DNA of 64,000 nt from Streptomyces taklimakanensis (lineage in GTDB: Bacteria > Actinomycetota > Actinomycetes > Streptomycetales > Streptomycetaceae): positions 1,922,001 through 1,986,000 of the forward strand of contig NZ_WIXO01000001.1 in assembly GCF_009709575.1 (NCBI RefSeq), read 5' to 3'. The position numbers and the translations under genes are program-made. The notes beneath the pieces were generated by a model. The model saw only the letters and a program-made list of their open reading frames with translations, did no database searches and was not told the DNA's origin. Positions within the stretch are counted from its first letter, which is position 1. Each line of letters begins with the position of its first letter. Positions 16,521-24,843 of this stretch are shown piece by piece.

Positions 16521-17601
16521 TGACCGCCGCGTTCACGTCCCGGTCGAGGACGGCCCCGCACTCCCCGCACGTCCACACACGGACGCCGAGGGGCTTGGGG
16601 CCGTCCTGGACGCCGCACTGCGAGCACACCTGAGAGGTCGGCTCGAACCGGCCGATCCTCACAAAGGTGCGCCCGTACCGTGCGGCCTTGTACTCCAGCA
16701 TGTTCACGAACGCCGACCAGCCGGCGTCGTGCACGGACTTGGCCAGGCGCGTGCGGGCGAGTCCCTTCACCGCCAGGTCTTCCACTGCGATCGCTTGGTT
16801 GTCGCGGATCAGCTTGGTGGAGAGCTGGTGGTGGAACTCGCGGCGTGCGTCGGCGACCCGCGCGTGAGCGCGGGCGACCTTCACCCTGGCCTTGCCCCGG
16901 TTCGCGGAGCCTCTCTGCTTGCGGGACAGCTCCCGCTGTGCCTTCTTCAGCCGCTTCTCGGCCCGGCGCGGGAAGCGCGGGCTGTCGACCTTCGTGCCGT
17001 CGGACAGGACGGCGAAGTGCCCGAGCCCGAGGTCCATGCCGACCTCGGCGTCCACCTCGGGCGGTGCCTCGGTCGGCTCGGTCTCCACCACGAACGAGGC
17101 GAGGTATCGGTCTGCGGCGTCCTTGATGACCGTCACGGTGGACGGGGTGGACGGCAGGGCACGCGACCAGCGCACGGGCACGTCGCCGACCTTCGGCAGG
17201 CGCAGCTTCCCGCCCGTCGTGATCCGCCACGACGCGTTCGCGGTGAACCGGATGGACTGCCGGTTGTCCTTGCGGGACTTGAACCGGGGCGGCCCCGTCT
17301 TCGGACGCTTGCCCTTGAGGCCGTCGAAGAAGTTCTTGTACGCGGTGTCCAGGTCCCGGAGGGACTGCTGGAGGATCACCGACGACACCTCGCCGAGCCA
17401 CGCTCGTTCGAACGTCTTCTTCGACGCGGTGAGCTGCTTCGACAGCTCGCCCGAGGGGACGAACGGCAGCCCCGCCGCGCGGGCCTCCTCGCGGACGCGC
17501 AACGCGTCGTTGAAGACGACCCGCGCACACCCGAACGCCCTCGCCAACGCCGTGCGCTGACCGGCGCTCGGGTACAAGCGGAAGCTGTACCGAAGCCGCA
17601 T
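16384..17601 (-). CDS. tnpB: TnpB RNA-guided endonuclease of IS605 family
   Basis: A 405-residue TnpB, ancestor type of Cas12 nucleases. The N-terminal OrfB helix-turn-helix region (YSFRLYPSAGQRTALARAFG) is followed by the RuvC-like nuclease with all three acidic residues: D190 (GMDLGLG), E274 (AVEDLAVKG) and D355 (LDRDVNAAVN). The zinc finger has C326-x2-C329 and C345-x2-C348. Nothing is truncated, so it should be an active nuclease. The C-terminal tail is basic and its coding sequence runs into the element's end hairpin. It starts at ATG 17601, divergent from tnpA. Confidence 0.9.
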   Translation of the reverse strand: MRLRYSFRLYPSAGQRTALARAFGCARVVFNDALRVREEARAAGLPFVPSGELSKQLTASKKTFERAWLGEVSSVILQQSLRDLDTAYKNFFDGLKGKRPKTGPPRFKSRKDNRQSIRFTANASWRITTGGKLRLPKVGDVPVRWSRALPSTPSTVTVIKDAADRYLASFVVETEPTEAPPEVDAEVGMDLGLGHFAVLSDGTKVDSPRFPRRAEKRLKKAQRELSRKQRGSANRGKARVKVARAHARVADARREFHHQLSTKLIRDNQAIAVEDLAVKGLARTRLAKSVHDAGWSAFVNMLEYKAARYGRTFVRIGRFEPTSQVCSQCGVQDGPKPLGVRVWTCGECGAVLDRDVNAAVNVAKAAGLAVTACGAQVRPVPVPAQRGEAGTRRDPRLRVAGTPVL

Positions 17602-17623
17602 GAGGTCATCTTGCCGTTGGTCT

Positions 17624-18052
17624 ATGTCACCACGGTGGGAACCAGACCCTGATGTTCGCAGGGGTCGAACGGTCGTCCACACCCTGCATGCCCACTTGGT
17701 GTTCGTCACCAGATACCGGCGCGGAGTGATGAACGACGAGATGCCGACGCGCTGCGAAGAGGTCATGCGCAAGGTGTGCGAGGACTTCGAAGCAGGGCTG
17801 AAGGAGTTCAACGGCGAGGCCGACCACGTGCACCTCTTGGTGCACTACCCGCCCAAGGTCGCCCTGGCCAACCTGGTGAACTCCCTCAAGGGCGTCTCGT
17901 CCAGGCGCCTGCGGGCGGAGTTCACGGGCCGGGTGAACCGGGCGATCGTGCACGGCCGGTTTTGGTCGCCGTCGTACTTCGCGGGCTCGTGCGGTGGTGC
18001 GCCGCTCCAGGCGGTCAAGGACCACATCGCGCAGCAGAAGCGCCCGGACTGA
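17624..18052 (+). CDS. tnpA: TnpA Y1 transposase with apparent Tyr-to-His change
   Basis: A 142-residue IS200-type HUH single-strand transposase, about normal length. The HUH metal site is intact (EADHVHLLVHYPP, H68 and H70) and the core NSLKGVSSRRLR and FWSPSYFAGSCGGAPL are conserved. In relatives I recall, the next helix carries the nucleophile as YIxQQ. Here it reads VKDHIAQQKRPD, so H134 (codon CAC, 18023-18025) occupies the expected tyrosine position, one transition away from TAC. If so the protein cannot form the phosphotyrosine link and is catalytically dead. The start ATG 17624 gives the usual N-terminus; an in-frame ATG at 17600 overlaps the tnpB start. Confidence 0.85.
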   Translation: MSPRWEPDPDVRRGRTVVHTLHAHLVFVTRYRRGVMNDEMPTRCEEVMRKVCEDFEAGLKEFNGEADHVHLLVHYPPKVALANLVNSLKGVSSRRLRAEFTGRVNRAIVHGRFWSPSYFAGSCGGAPLQAVKDHIAQQKRPD

Positions 18053-18137
18053 GCGCGGGACGCCGTGGGCGCGGGCCAACAGTGCGGATCCGTGCCCACC
18101 GCCGAGGTCAGAGCAGGCCGGAGATGCGATTCACCCC

Positions 18138-18154
18138 GCCCCGAAGGACGGGGC
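18138..18154. repeat. Left-end hairpin of the IS element
   Basis: GCCCCG (18138-18143) pairs with CGGGGC (18149-18154) around the loop AAGGA. It is the subterminal hairpin recognised by TnpA in this family. The bases to its right up to about 18165 are the probable boundary. From there to the next gene at 18398 I see only GC-rich sequence with short repeats and no gene. Confidence 0.65.
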
Positions 18155-18397
18155 ACTCCCGCAAGGTCAGCGGTAGACCCCGCCGGTCCCGGTCCCGCCG
18201 GCCCGCGCACCGTCCGGAAGCACCCACGGCCGGTGCGCGGGTCGGGGTGGCGGCCGGGTGACGGCCGGATGACGAGGCGACCGGCCCCGGTGTGGGAGGG
18301 GGCGCTCCCGGACGCCGGGGGCCGGAGCCGCCGGAGCCCCGCCGAAGCCCCGGCGGAAGCGGGACATGGGCGAGGCGCGGGCTGAGAGAATCGCCCC

Positions 18398-19309
18398 ATG
18401 ACCGAGATACTCCAGCAGGCGGGGAACTGGACGTTCGACGGTGGCACCGTGCGCATCGTGCCCGGCCACCACAAGAGCGTGCACAAGCTGCGGAGGCTCC
18501 TGGGCGAGTTGGCGGTGCCGCTGGCGGCGGTGGCCGGGGTCTCGTACGAGCCGGGGCGCAAGAGCGGGTGGCTGCGGCTGCGGCTGCGGCACGGGGCCGA
18601 TCCGCTCCTCCAGGCCGCGGGCGGGCGGTTGCCCGACGCGGCCGACCCGTACCGTCTGGAGGTGGAGTCGGACCGCTCGGGGGTGGCCGCGTACTTCGCC
18701 GACGAGGTCCGCAACGCCCTGGTGGTGGAGCAGGTGCCCGTCGAGGAGCCCTGTGACCGCTATCTGCTGCCCGGCCCGTCGGTTCCGTTGACGGTGCAGG
18801 GCACCGACGGCACGGCCTCCTTCGACGGGGAGCAGGTCCGGCTCGACTGGAACTGGGTGGCCGAGGGCAGCAAGTCCTCCACCGGTCCGCGCACGTTCGC
18901 GCTGCACGAGTTGGAGGGGGTGGAGTGGAGTCCCGCGGTGGGCCTGGAGAACGGCTACCTGCGGCTGCGGCCCAAGGGGGCGCACGCCGTCCTCAAGCCC
19001 GACCACGACCCCAACTGCCTGGTGCTGTGGGGGGTGCGGCAGGCCAAGGACGTCAGCTCGGTGCTGCTGGCCGCCGCCGTCACCGCCCGTCTGCCGCACC
19101 CCTCGGCCGTCTCGCGCGCCGGGGAGGGGGCGTCCGGGGACGGCGGTGAGCCGCTCGCGCTGCCCGCCGCGCCGGCCGACGGCGGGCAGGAGGAGGACCA
19201 CGACGCCCTGCTGCGGCGTCTGCGCGAGCTGGGCGAGCTGCACCGGGAGGGCATCCTCACCGAGGAGGAGTTCACCGCCGCCAAGCAGGCCGTGCTGCGC
19301 CGGTTCTGA
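18398..19309 (+). CDS. DUF4429 protein with C-terminal SHOCT domain
   Basis: A 303-residue soluble protein with two copies of a beta-rich DUF4429-type unit. The first is in residues 5-125 (WTFDGGTVRIVPGHHKSVHKL) and the second in about 135-230 (GTDGTASFDGEQVRLDW). It ends in a SHOCT helix pair (LLRRLRELGELHREGILTEEEFTAAKQAVL), a short oligomerisation motif. The role of this Streptomyces family is unknown. No SD is obvious before the ATG at 18398. It stands alone between the IS element and the convergent hexosaminidase gene. Confidence 0.75.
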   Translation: MTEILQQAGNWTFDGGTVRIVPGHHKSVHKLRRLLGELAVPLAAVAGVSYEPGRKSGWLRLRLRHGADPLLQAAGGRLPDAADPYRLEVESDRSGVAAYFADEVRNALVVEQVPVEEPCDRYLLPGPSVPLTVQGTDGTASFDGEQVRLDWNWVAEGSKSSTGPRTFALHELEGVEWSPAVGLENGYLRLRPKGAHAVLKPDHDPNCLVLWGVRQAKDVSSVLLAAAVTARLPHPSAVSRAGEGASGDGGEPLALPAAPADGGQEEDHDALLRRLRELGELHREGILTEEEFTAAKQAVLRRF

Positions 19310-19418
19310 GAACGGTTCGCAGAGGGGCCGGCGGGAGAGGGCGTCGGGGGAGCGGACGGACCGGTCCGCCCCCCTGTCCGCGCCTCTGTCGTAACGCCCC
19401 CTCCGGCCGGTCGGCCCG

Positions 19419-21005
19419 TCAGTCCTCCCAGGGCACCTGGGGGGAGCGCCAGTGGTCGATGCCCAGCAGTTCCCAGCGCGGCCCCTGCTGGGCGAGCCGG
19501 GTGCGGTAGCCCTCCCAGTCCAGGGCGGACGCCGGGGACCAGCCCAGTTCGGCGATGCCCGGCAACCGGGGGAAGGCCATGAACTCGATGTGGTCGGTGG
19601 TCTCGATCGTCTCCGTCCACAGCGGCGCCTCGACCCCGAGGACCGCGTCCTGCGGCACGCCCTCGAAGTAGGTGCCCGGGTTCCAGTCGTAGGACTGCTC
19701 GACCTCGACGTGGCCCGCCCAGCTCAGTCCCAGCGGGGTGTCCTCGTCGTACTTCATGTCGAGGTAGGAGCGGTTGGCCGGGGAGAGGATCAGTCGGGTG
19801 CCGTTCCGGGCCGCCTCGGCGACGTTCGCCTCCTGGCCGGTGGTCCCCCAGTACTGCGCGATCGCGCCCTCGGCGGGTTCGGCCCCGACCAGTTGGTGCC
19901 AGCCGATGACGGTCTTGCCGTACTTCGCCACGATCCGCTGGGCGCGCTCCATGAAGACGGCGTAGTCCTCGTCGCTGGTTCGGTGCGCCTCGTCGCCGCC
20001 GATGTGGAGGTACGGGCCGGGGGTCAGTTCGGCGATCTCCCGGATCACGTCGTCGACGAAGTCGTAGGTGATCTCCAGGGGCACGCACAGCGAGCTGAAG
20101 CCCACCTTGGTCCCGGTGTACAGCGGCGGCGCGACGCCGTCGCAGTTGAGTTCGGCGTAGGAGGACAGGGCGGCGTTGGTGTGACCGGGCATGTCGATCT
20201 CGGGCACGACCGTCATGTGCCGGTCGGCGGCGTACCGCACGATCTCGCGGTACTCGTCCTTGGTGTAGTGGCCGCCGGGCCCGCCGCCGACCTCGGTGCT
20301 GCCGCCGTGGGTGGCCAGGCGCGGCCAGGAGTCGATGGCGATGCGCCAGCCCTGGTCGTCGGTCAGGTGGAGGTGCAGGGTGTTGATCTTGTAGAGGGCG
20401 AGCTGGTCGATGTAGCGCTTGACCTGCTCGACGGTGAAGAAGTGCCGGGCCACGTCGAGCATCGCGCCGCGGTAGGCGTAGCGCGGGGTGTCGGTGACGG
20501 TGCCGCCGGCCACCAGCCACGGACCGTCCCGCCGCTCGCGGGCCTCGACCTCGGCGGGCAGCAGTTGACGCAGCGTCTGGACGCCGTGGAAGAGGCCCGA
20601 CGCCGAGCGGGCCCGGATCACCACCGCGCGCGGCGAGACGTCCAGCCGGTAGCCCTCCTCCCCCAACTCCGCGGGGCCGCCCAGCCGCAGGTGGATGCCG
20701 TCGGGGCCGGGCCTGGTGGTCACCGGCAACCGGTATCCGGTGGACGGCCGCAGCAGCCCGGCCAGGTACGCGCCCACCTCGCGCGCCTCGGCCGACCGCC
20801 CCGGCACCCGGATCACGGTCCGCTCGCCGATCGCGTACGGCGCTCGGCCCGGTTCCACGGAGGCGGGGGCGGGGATCACCTGGTCCAGCGGTCTGGGTTC
20901 GTCGGCGGCCGACTCGGCCGGGTCGACCGCCACGGCCGACCCCTGGGGTGCGGTGACGAGGAGGGCGGCGCAGAGCAGGAGGAGCCGCAGGCGCAGTCGT
21001 CTCAC
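19419..21005 (-). CDS. hexC: Secreted beta-N-acetylhexosaminidase, GH20
   Basis: A 528-residue extracellular exo-hydrolase that removes N-acetylglucosamine from chitin oligomers or peptidoglycan fragments. An N-terminal signal peptide (basic start, then Leu-rich core to about residue 25) precedes a GH20b-like beta domain and the (beta/alpha)8 catalytic domain with HLHLTDDQGWRIAIDSWP and the Asp-Glu catalytic pair in HIGGDEAHRT. Position next to glmS agrees with S. coelicolor SCO2786. Both would feed or draw on the GlcNAc pool. A partial DasR site lies 90-105 bp upstream. Confidence 0.88.
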   Translation of the reverse strand: MRRLRLRLLLLCAALLVTAPQGSAVAVDPAESAADEPRPLDQVIPAPASVEPGRAPYAIGERTVIRVPGRSAEAREVGAYLAGLLRPSTGYRLPVTTRPGPDGIHLRLGGPAELGEEGYRLDVSPRAVVIRARSASGLFHGVQTLRQLLPAEVEARERRDGPWLVAGGTVTDTPRYAYRGAMLDVARHFFTVEQVKRYIDQLALYKINTLHLHLTDDQGWRIAIDSWPRLATHGGSTEVGGGPGGHYTKDEYREIVRYAADRHMTVVPEIDMPGHTNAALSSYAELNCDGVAPPLYTGTKVGFSSLCVPLEITYDFVDDVIREIAELTPGPYLHIGGDEAHRTSDEDYAVFMERAQRIVAKYGKTVIGWHQLVGAEPAEGAIAQYWGTTGQEANVAEAARNGTRLILSPANRSYLDMKYDEDTPLGLSWAGHVEVEQSYDWNPGTYFEGVPQDAVLGVEAPLWTETIETTDHIEFMAFPRLPGIAELGWSPASALDWEGYRTRLAQQGPRWELLGIDHWRSPQVPWED

Positions 21006-21094
21006 GGGTGTTCCCTTCGGGCCGTGGCGCGGACGGGCGGGTGTACGCGGAGCAACCGTTCGGTGACATGGGTACCGCGCCCGCCGCCGGGGGT

Positions 21095-21110
21095 CAATGT
21101 ATGGACCACC
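21095..21110 (-). promoter_or_regulatory. Possible DasR (dre) half site upstream of hexC
   Basis: On the minus strand GGTGGTCCATACATTG matches the left half of the DasR element A(G/C)TGGTCTAGACCA(G/C)T (TGGTC) but the right half is poor, about 9 of 16 positions. The location upstream of a GlcNAc-releasing enzyme is right for DasR. It overlaps the start of the divergent small gene at 21101. Confidence 0.3.
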
Positions 21111-21478
21111 TCCCGGGGTACTTCACCCTCTTGGCGGGCGCTCCTGCCCGATACCGGGCAGATTTCTTGCGAAAGGCGGCGGGGGCGCCTCAGTATCTAC
21201 GGGTGCTCGAACACCCCTCGACCCATGACGACCTCGTGGACCACCTCGTCCGCACCACGCCGCTCGGACGCGGCGAGGCGGCGCGGGTGGTCCTGGACGT
21301 CCTGGCGTACTTCGACGAGACGGTCGAGGAGTTCGTACGCCGCCGCCACCGCGAACTCCGGGGCCGCGGACTGGTGAACGCGGAGATCTTCGAGCGGATC
21401 ACCGAGGAGCTGCCGCACCGCGCGGTGGCCCCGCCCCACCTCTCCCTGCGGCAGGTGCGCCGCATCGTCTACGGCTGA
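21101..21478 (+). CDS. Conserved small protein of unknown function
   Basis: A 125-residue charged protein without signal or TM segment, which I do not recognise as a named family. Residues 20-60 (LRKAAGAPQYLRVLEHPSTH) and the C-terminal LSLRQVRRIVYG look conserved in Streptomyces. The helical pattern and many Arg/Glu suggest a small nucleic-acid or protein binder. The ATG at 21101 has GGGGG about 8 nt upstream. It precedes glmS by 122 bp and is followed by hairpins, so probably its own unit. Confidence 0.6.
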   Translation: MDHLPGYFTLLAGAPARYRADFLRKAAGAPQYLRVLEHPSTHDDLVDHLVRTTPLGRGEAARVVLDVLAYFDETVEEFVRRRHRELRGRGLVNAEIFERITEELPHRAVAPPHLSLRQVRRIVYG

Positions 21479-21480
21479 GG

Positions 21481-21497
21481 CGGACGCCGGGCGTCCG
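21481..21497 (+). terminator. Short hairpin after the small gene
   Basis: CGGACGC (21481-21487) pairs with GCGTCCG (21491-21497) around CGG, two bases after the stop of the preceding gene. It is a compact stem that could end that transcript. Confidence 0.45.
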
Positions 21498-21522
21498 TGC
21501 GGACCCGCCGGCAGGGAACCGG

Positions 21523-21547
21523 GCTGTCCGGGCGCCGCCCGGACAGC
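21523..21547 (+). promoter_or_regulatory. Perfect hairpin in the glmS leader
   Basis: GCTGTCCGGGC (21523-21533) and GCCCGGACAGC (21537-21547) form an 11-bp perfect stem with a 3-nt loop, 53 bp before the glmS start. It could be a second terminator of the upstream gene or a structure in the glmS leader. I see nothing like the glmS ribozyme core. Confidence 0.45.
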
Positions 21548-21600
21548 GGAGATACAGAATCCCGAAACCCCCGGGAGACCGGGAAACGGAGGACCCAGAC

Positions 21601-23427
21601 ATGTGCGGAATCGTGGGATACATCGGCAGGCGCGACGTCGCCCCCCTCCTCCTGGAGGGCCTGCAGCGCCTGGAGTACCGGGGCTACGACTCCGCCGGCA
21701 TCGCCATCCACGGCAGCGGCACCGGCCGGGCCGCGGGGCTGCGGACGGTCAAGGCCAAGGGCCGCGTCCGCGACCTGGAGGCCCGCGTCCCCGAGCGCTT
21801 CACGGGCACCGTCGGCATCGCCCACACCCGGTGGGCCACCCACGGCGCCCCGAGCGACGAGAACGCCCACCCGCACTCGGACGCCTCCGGCCGGGTGGCC
21901 GTCGTCCACAACGGCATCATCGACAACGCCGCCGAGCTGCGCGAGCGGCTGACCGCCGAGGGCGTGGAGTTCGCCTCCGAGACCGACACCGAGGTGCTGG
22001 CCCACCTCGTGGGCCGCTCGCAGGCCCCGACCCTGGAGGAGCGGGTCCGCGAGGCGCTGCGCCACGTCGAGGGCACCTACGGCATCGCCGTCCTGCACGC
22101 CGACTTCACCGACCGCGTCGTGGTGGCCCGCAACGGCTCGCCGGTCGTGCTCGGCATCGGCGACCACGAGATGTTCGTCTCCTCCGACGTCTCCGCGCTG
22201 GTCTCGCACACCCGCCAGGTGGTCACCCTCGACGACGGCGAGATGGCCACCCTCACGGCCGACGACTACCGCACCTACACCACCGAGGGCAGCCGCACCT
22301 CCGCCACCCCGACGACGGTGGAGTGGGAGGCCGGGTCCTACGACATGGGCGGCCACGACACCTACATGCACAAGGAGATCTGCGAGCAGGCCGACGCCGT
22401 GGACCGGGTGCTGCGCGGCCGGATCGACGACCGCTTCGCCACCGTCCGCCTCGGCGGCCTCAACATGGACGCCCGCGAGGCGCGCGGGGTGCGCCGGGTC
22501 AAGATCCTCGGCTGCGGTTCGGCCTACCACGCGGGGATGATCGGCGCCCAGATGATCGAGGAACTGGCCCGCGTCCCGGCCGACGCCGAGCCCGCCAGCG
22601 AGTTCCGGTACCGCAATCCGGTGGTGGACCCCGACACCCTCTACATCGCCGTCAGCCAGTCCGGGGAGACCTACGACACCCTCGCCGCCGTCCAGGAACT
22701 GCGGCGCAAGGGCGCCCGGGTGCTGGGCGTGGTGAACGTCGTCGGCTCGGCCATCGCCCGCGAGACCGACGGGGGCGTGTACGTCCACGCCGGGCCCGAG
22801 GTGTGCGTGGTGTCCACCAAGTGCTTCACCAACACCGCCGTCGCCTTCGCCCTCCTCGCCCTCCACCTGGGCCGCATCCGGGACCTGTCGGTGGCGGACG
22901 GCCGGCGGATCGTCTCCGGTCTGCGGAAGCTGCCGGAGCAGATCTCCGAGATCCTGGCGCAGGAGGAGGCGATCGCCAAGCTGGCCGCCGAGTACGCGGA
23001 CGCGAGGTCGATGATGTTCGTCGGCCGGGTGCGCGGTTACCCGGTGGCGCGCGAGGCGTCCCTGAAGCTCAAGGAGGTCTCCTACATCCACGCCGAGGCG
23101 TACCCGGCCTCCGAGCTCAAGCACGGCCCCCTCGCCCTGATCGAGCCCGCCGTGCCGACCGTGGCGGTCCTGCCCGAGGACGAGTTGCTGGAGAAGAACC
23201 GCGCCACGCTGGAGGAGGTCCGGGCCCGCGGCGGCCGCATCCTGGCCGTCGCGCACGCCGAACAGGAGAAGGCCGACCACACGATCGTGGTGCCGCGCAA
23301 CGAGGTCGAACTGGACCCCATCCTGATGGGCATCCCCCTGCAACTCCTCGCCTACCACACGGCCCTGGCGCTGGGTCGGGACATCGACAAGCCGCGGAAC
23401 CTGGCGAAGTCGGTCACGGTGGAGTGA
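21601..23427 (+). CDS. glmS: Glucosamine-6-phosphate synthase
   Basis: A 608-residue cytoplasmic enzyme making glucosamine-6-phosphate from fructose-6-phosphate and glutamine, the entry to peptidoglycan amino sugars. The N-terminal class II glutaminase starts with the nucleophile Cys in MCGIVGYIG and has HTRWATHG and HNGIIDN. Two SIS isomerase domains follow (CGSAYHAGMIG, SQSGETYDTL, KELKHGPLALIE-type block). The C-terminus KPRNLAKSVTVE is the canonical end. Length is normal. An SD, CGGAGGA, lies 7 nt before ATG. From memory S. coelicolor has two glmS copies and this position is that of glmS2 (SCO2789). Confidence 0.92.
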   Translation: MCGIVGYIGRRDVAPLLLEGLQRLEYRGYDSAGIAIHGSGTGRAAGLRTVKAKGRVRDLEARVPERFTGTVGIAHTRWATHGAPSDENAHPHSDASGRVAVVHNGIIDNAAELRERLTAEGVEFASETDTEVLAHLVGRSQAPTLEERVREALRHVEGTYGIAVLHADFTDRVVVARNGSPVVLGIGDHEMFVSSDVSALVSHTRQVVTLDDGEMATLTADDYRTYTTEGSRTSATPTTVEWEAGSYDMGGHDTYMHKEICEQADAVDRVLRGRIDDRFATVRLGGLNMDAREARGVRRVKILGCGSAYHAGMIGAQMIEELARVPADAEPASEFRYRNPVVDPDTLYIAVSQSGETYDTLAAVQELRRKGARVLGVVNVVGSAIARETDGGVYVHAGPEVCVVSTKCFTNTAVAFALLALHLGRIRDLSVADGRRIVSGLRKLPEQISEILAQEEAIAKLAAEYADARSMMFVGRVRGYPVAREASLKLKEVSYIHAEAYPASELKHGPLALIEPAVPTVAVLPEDELLEKNRATLEEVRARGGRILAVAHAEQEKADHTIVVPRNEVELDPILMGIPLQLLAYHTALALGRDIDKPRNLAKSVTVE

Positions 23428-23484
23428 CCCCGGCGACCGGAGACCGACGGACGGCGGCCCGCCGTCGGCTCCGGGGAACGCGCC

Positions 23485-23528
23485 GGCGGTCCCCTCGTCC
23501 GTGCCACCAGGCGCACGAGGGGACCGCC
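23485..23528 (+). terminator. Strong hairpin terminator of glmS
   Basis: GGCGGTCCCCTCGT (23485-23498) and ACGAGGGGACCGCC (23515-23528) are perfectly complementary, 14 bp. The loop can extend the stem further with GCC/GGC around ACCA. It lies 58 bp after the glmS stop. The remaining 23529-23745 is non-coding GC-rich sequence with nothing else I can support. Confidence 0.85.
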
Positions 23529-23745
23529 TCCATGCCGCCGGCGTCGCCCATCACGCCGGCACCGGGCCGCCCCGCGGGACCGTCACCTCCCGCGCGGCAG
23601 CACGTCCGTCCCGTATATGCCCGGCGCGGGCGCGCGATCCACCTTCGGACGCGGAGGATTCCGCGTCCGACGCCTCGCGCGGTGCCCCGAACCGGGACGA
23701 CGGGGCGCCCGGCCGGCGGCACGAACGGGCGCCGCGCCGGGGACG

Positions 23746-24267
23746 CTAGGGGATGACGACGACCGGCCGCCGGGCCCGCCGGGCGAGGCGCCCCGCGACC
23801 GAACCGAAGATGCGTCCGACGATGCCGTGCGTGGAGCCGACGACGATGGCGTCGGCCTCGTACTCGCAGCCGACCTCCTCCAGCTCGTGGCAGATGTCAC
23901 CGCCGCGTTCGACGAGGACCCAGGGCACCTCGGCGAGGTGGTCGGCGCAGGCCAGTTCCAGACCGAGGACCTCGGTGCGGTGGTCGGGCACGTCCACGAA
24001 GACCGGCGGTTCACAGCCGGCCCAGACGGTCGTCGGCAGCCGGTTGGCGACGTGCACGATGATCAGGCCGGAGCCGGCGCGCCTCGCCATGCCGATGGCG
24101 TAGGCCAGGGCCCGTTCGCTGGAGGTCGAGCCGTCGAATCCCACCACGACCCCGTGCCGGAACGCCGGATCGCAGGAGTGGCGCGTGTCGTCCGCCGCTC
24201 GGGGCGTCGCCGTCGGATCGGCGAGCCGTTTGCGGTCCGCGGGGTCGGGGATCTCGTGTCCAGCCAT
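23746..24267 (-). CDS. Universal stress protein (UspA family)
   Basis: A 173-residue single UspA domain. The strand-1 motif VVVGFDGSTSSERALAYAI and the C-terminal ATP-binding signature GSTHGIVGRIFGSVAGRL (G-x2-G-x9-G-S) are intact, so it belongs to the ATP-binding class. About 25 hydrophilic N-terminal residues precede the domain. ATG 24267 is taken as start. An in-frame GTG four codons upstream would put a TTA codon in the gene. A TACCC-N4-GGGTA palindrome about 56 bp upstream may control it. Confidence 0.85.
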   Translation of the reverse strand: MAGHEIPDPADRKRLADPTATPRAADDTRHSCDPAFRHGVVVGFDGSTSSERALAYAIGMARRAGSGLIIVHVANRLPTTVWAGCEPPVFVDVPDHRTEVLGLELACADHLAEVPWVLVERGGDICHELEEVGCEYEADAIVVGSTHGIVGRIFGSVAGRLARRARRPVVVIP

Positions 24268-24322
24268 CGGTAACTTCACGTGTGCCTTGGAATACGTCCG
24301 GGAGGCATCGTTCCTCAGCCCA

Positions 24323-24336
24323 TACCCCCCAGGGTA
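24323..24336 (-). promoter_or_regulatory. TACCC-N4-GGGTA palindrome upstream of usp
   Basis: TACCCCCCAGGGTA is an inverted repeat with 5-bp arms, 56 bp upstream of the stress protein start. A run of C flanked by TAC/GTA resembles operators of CsoR/RcnR-type metal or persulfide sensors, but no such regulator is nearby, so this is only a resemblance. Confidence 0.35.
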
Positions 24337-24843
24337 CGTCGGCACTCCCCCCTTGCCCAGATGTCGCGGTCTGCCGTCACTGCCGGTGCAGCATGCCGGA
24401 GCGAGTGGCGATACGCAATGCCCGGTCCGTCCCGGGTGCTCCCTCGCCGCCGCGGCGCGGCGTCCGGCGGTCGCGTCGCACCGGCCGCGGAGCGCGCTCC
24501 GGGAAACCGGGGCTCCTTCCGGTGACCCCCGCGTGGCCTCGGCGTTGGACAGGGCGTGCCCCCTTCCCCGATCGCCCCGGAGCCCTCCGTGCGCCACTTC
24601 CCGGACACCCCGTCGGATCCCGCCGCGCGATCCACGGCGGAACCGGCCGGAAAGGCCGCGGCGGAGTCCGCCTCCGGGATGTCGCCGGACCCCGCGCCCC
24701 GGGCCGCGCGGAGGGCGTCCGGAAGGGGTTCGCGGCGCAGGCGCCCACCGCTCGGCGACGCCCCGGGAGCCGTGGGCGCCTCCCGGCGGGGGAGCCGGGG
24801 ACGCCGGACGCGCCGGAGGGCGGCGGGAGCGGGAGCGGGAGCG
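24337..24843. other. Non-coding region between usp and adpA neighbour
   Basis: About 500 bp of GC-rich sequence without a convincing gene. Open frames here have no SD and show Arg/Pro/Gly-rich translations of random GC-rich DNA. An in-frame ATG at 24556 could extend the following membrane protein by 96 residues, but the added part is low complexity. Confidence 0.5.

Larger units (their letters stand above)
16367..18165. mobile_element. IS200/IS605-family element (tnpA-tnpB)
   Basis: An element of about 1.8 kb with divergent tnpA (rightward) and tnpB (leftward) whose starts are 22 bp apart. The tnpB-side end has the conserved TTGACATCCTCCCGG at 16367-16381 and the hairpin CCCGGTCC-TAAA-GGACCGGG (16377-16396). 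The tnpA-side end has GCCCCG-AAGGA-CGGGGC (18138-18154). There are no terminal inverted repeats or target duplication, as expected for single-strand Y1 transposition. Exact ends are inferred from consensus, within about 5 bp. It sits between the amidase gene and a DUF4429 gene. Confidence 0.85.

Noticed and set aside
24556..24843. 96-residue extension of the small membrane protein
   Set aside because: Low-complexity Pro/Ala/Arg translation without SD; the conserved part begins at the ATG at 24844.
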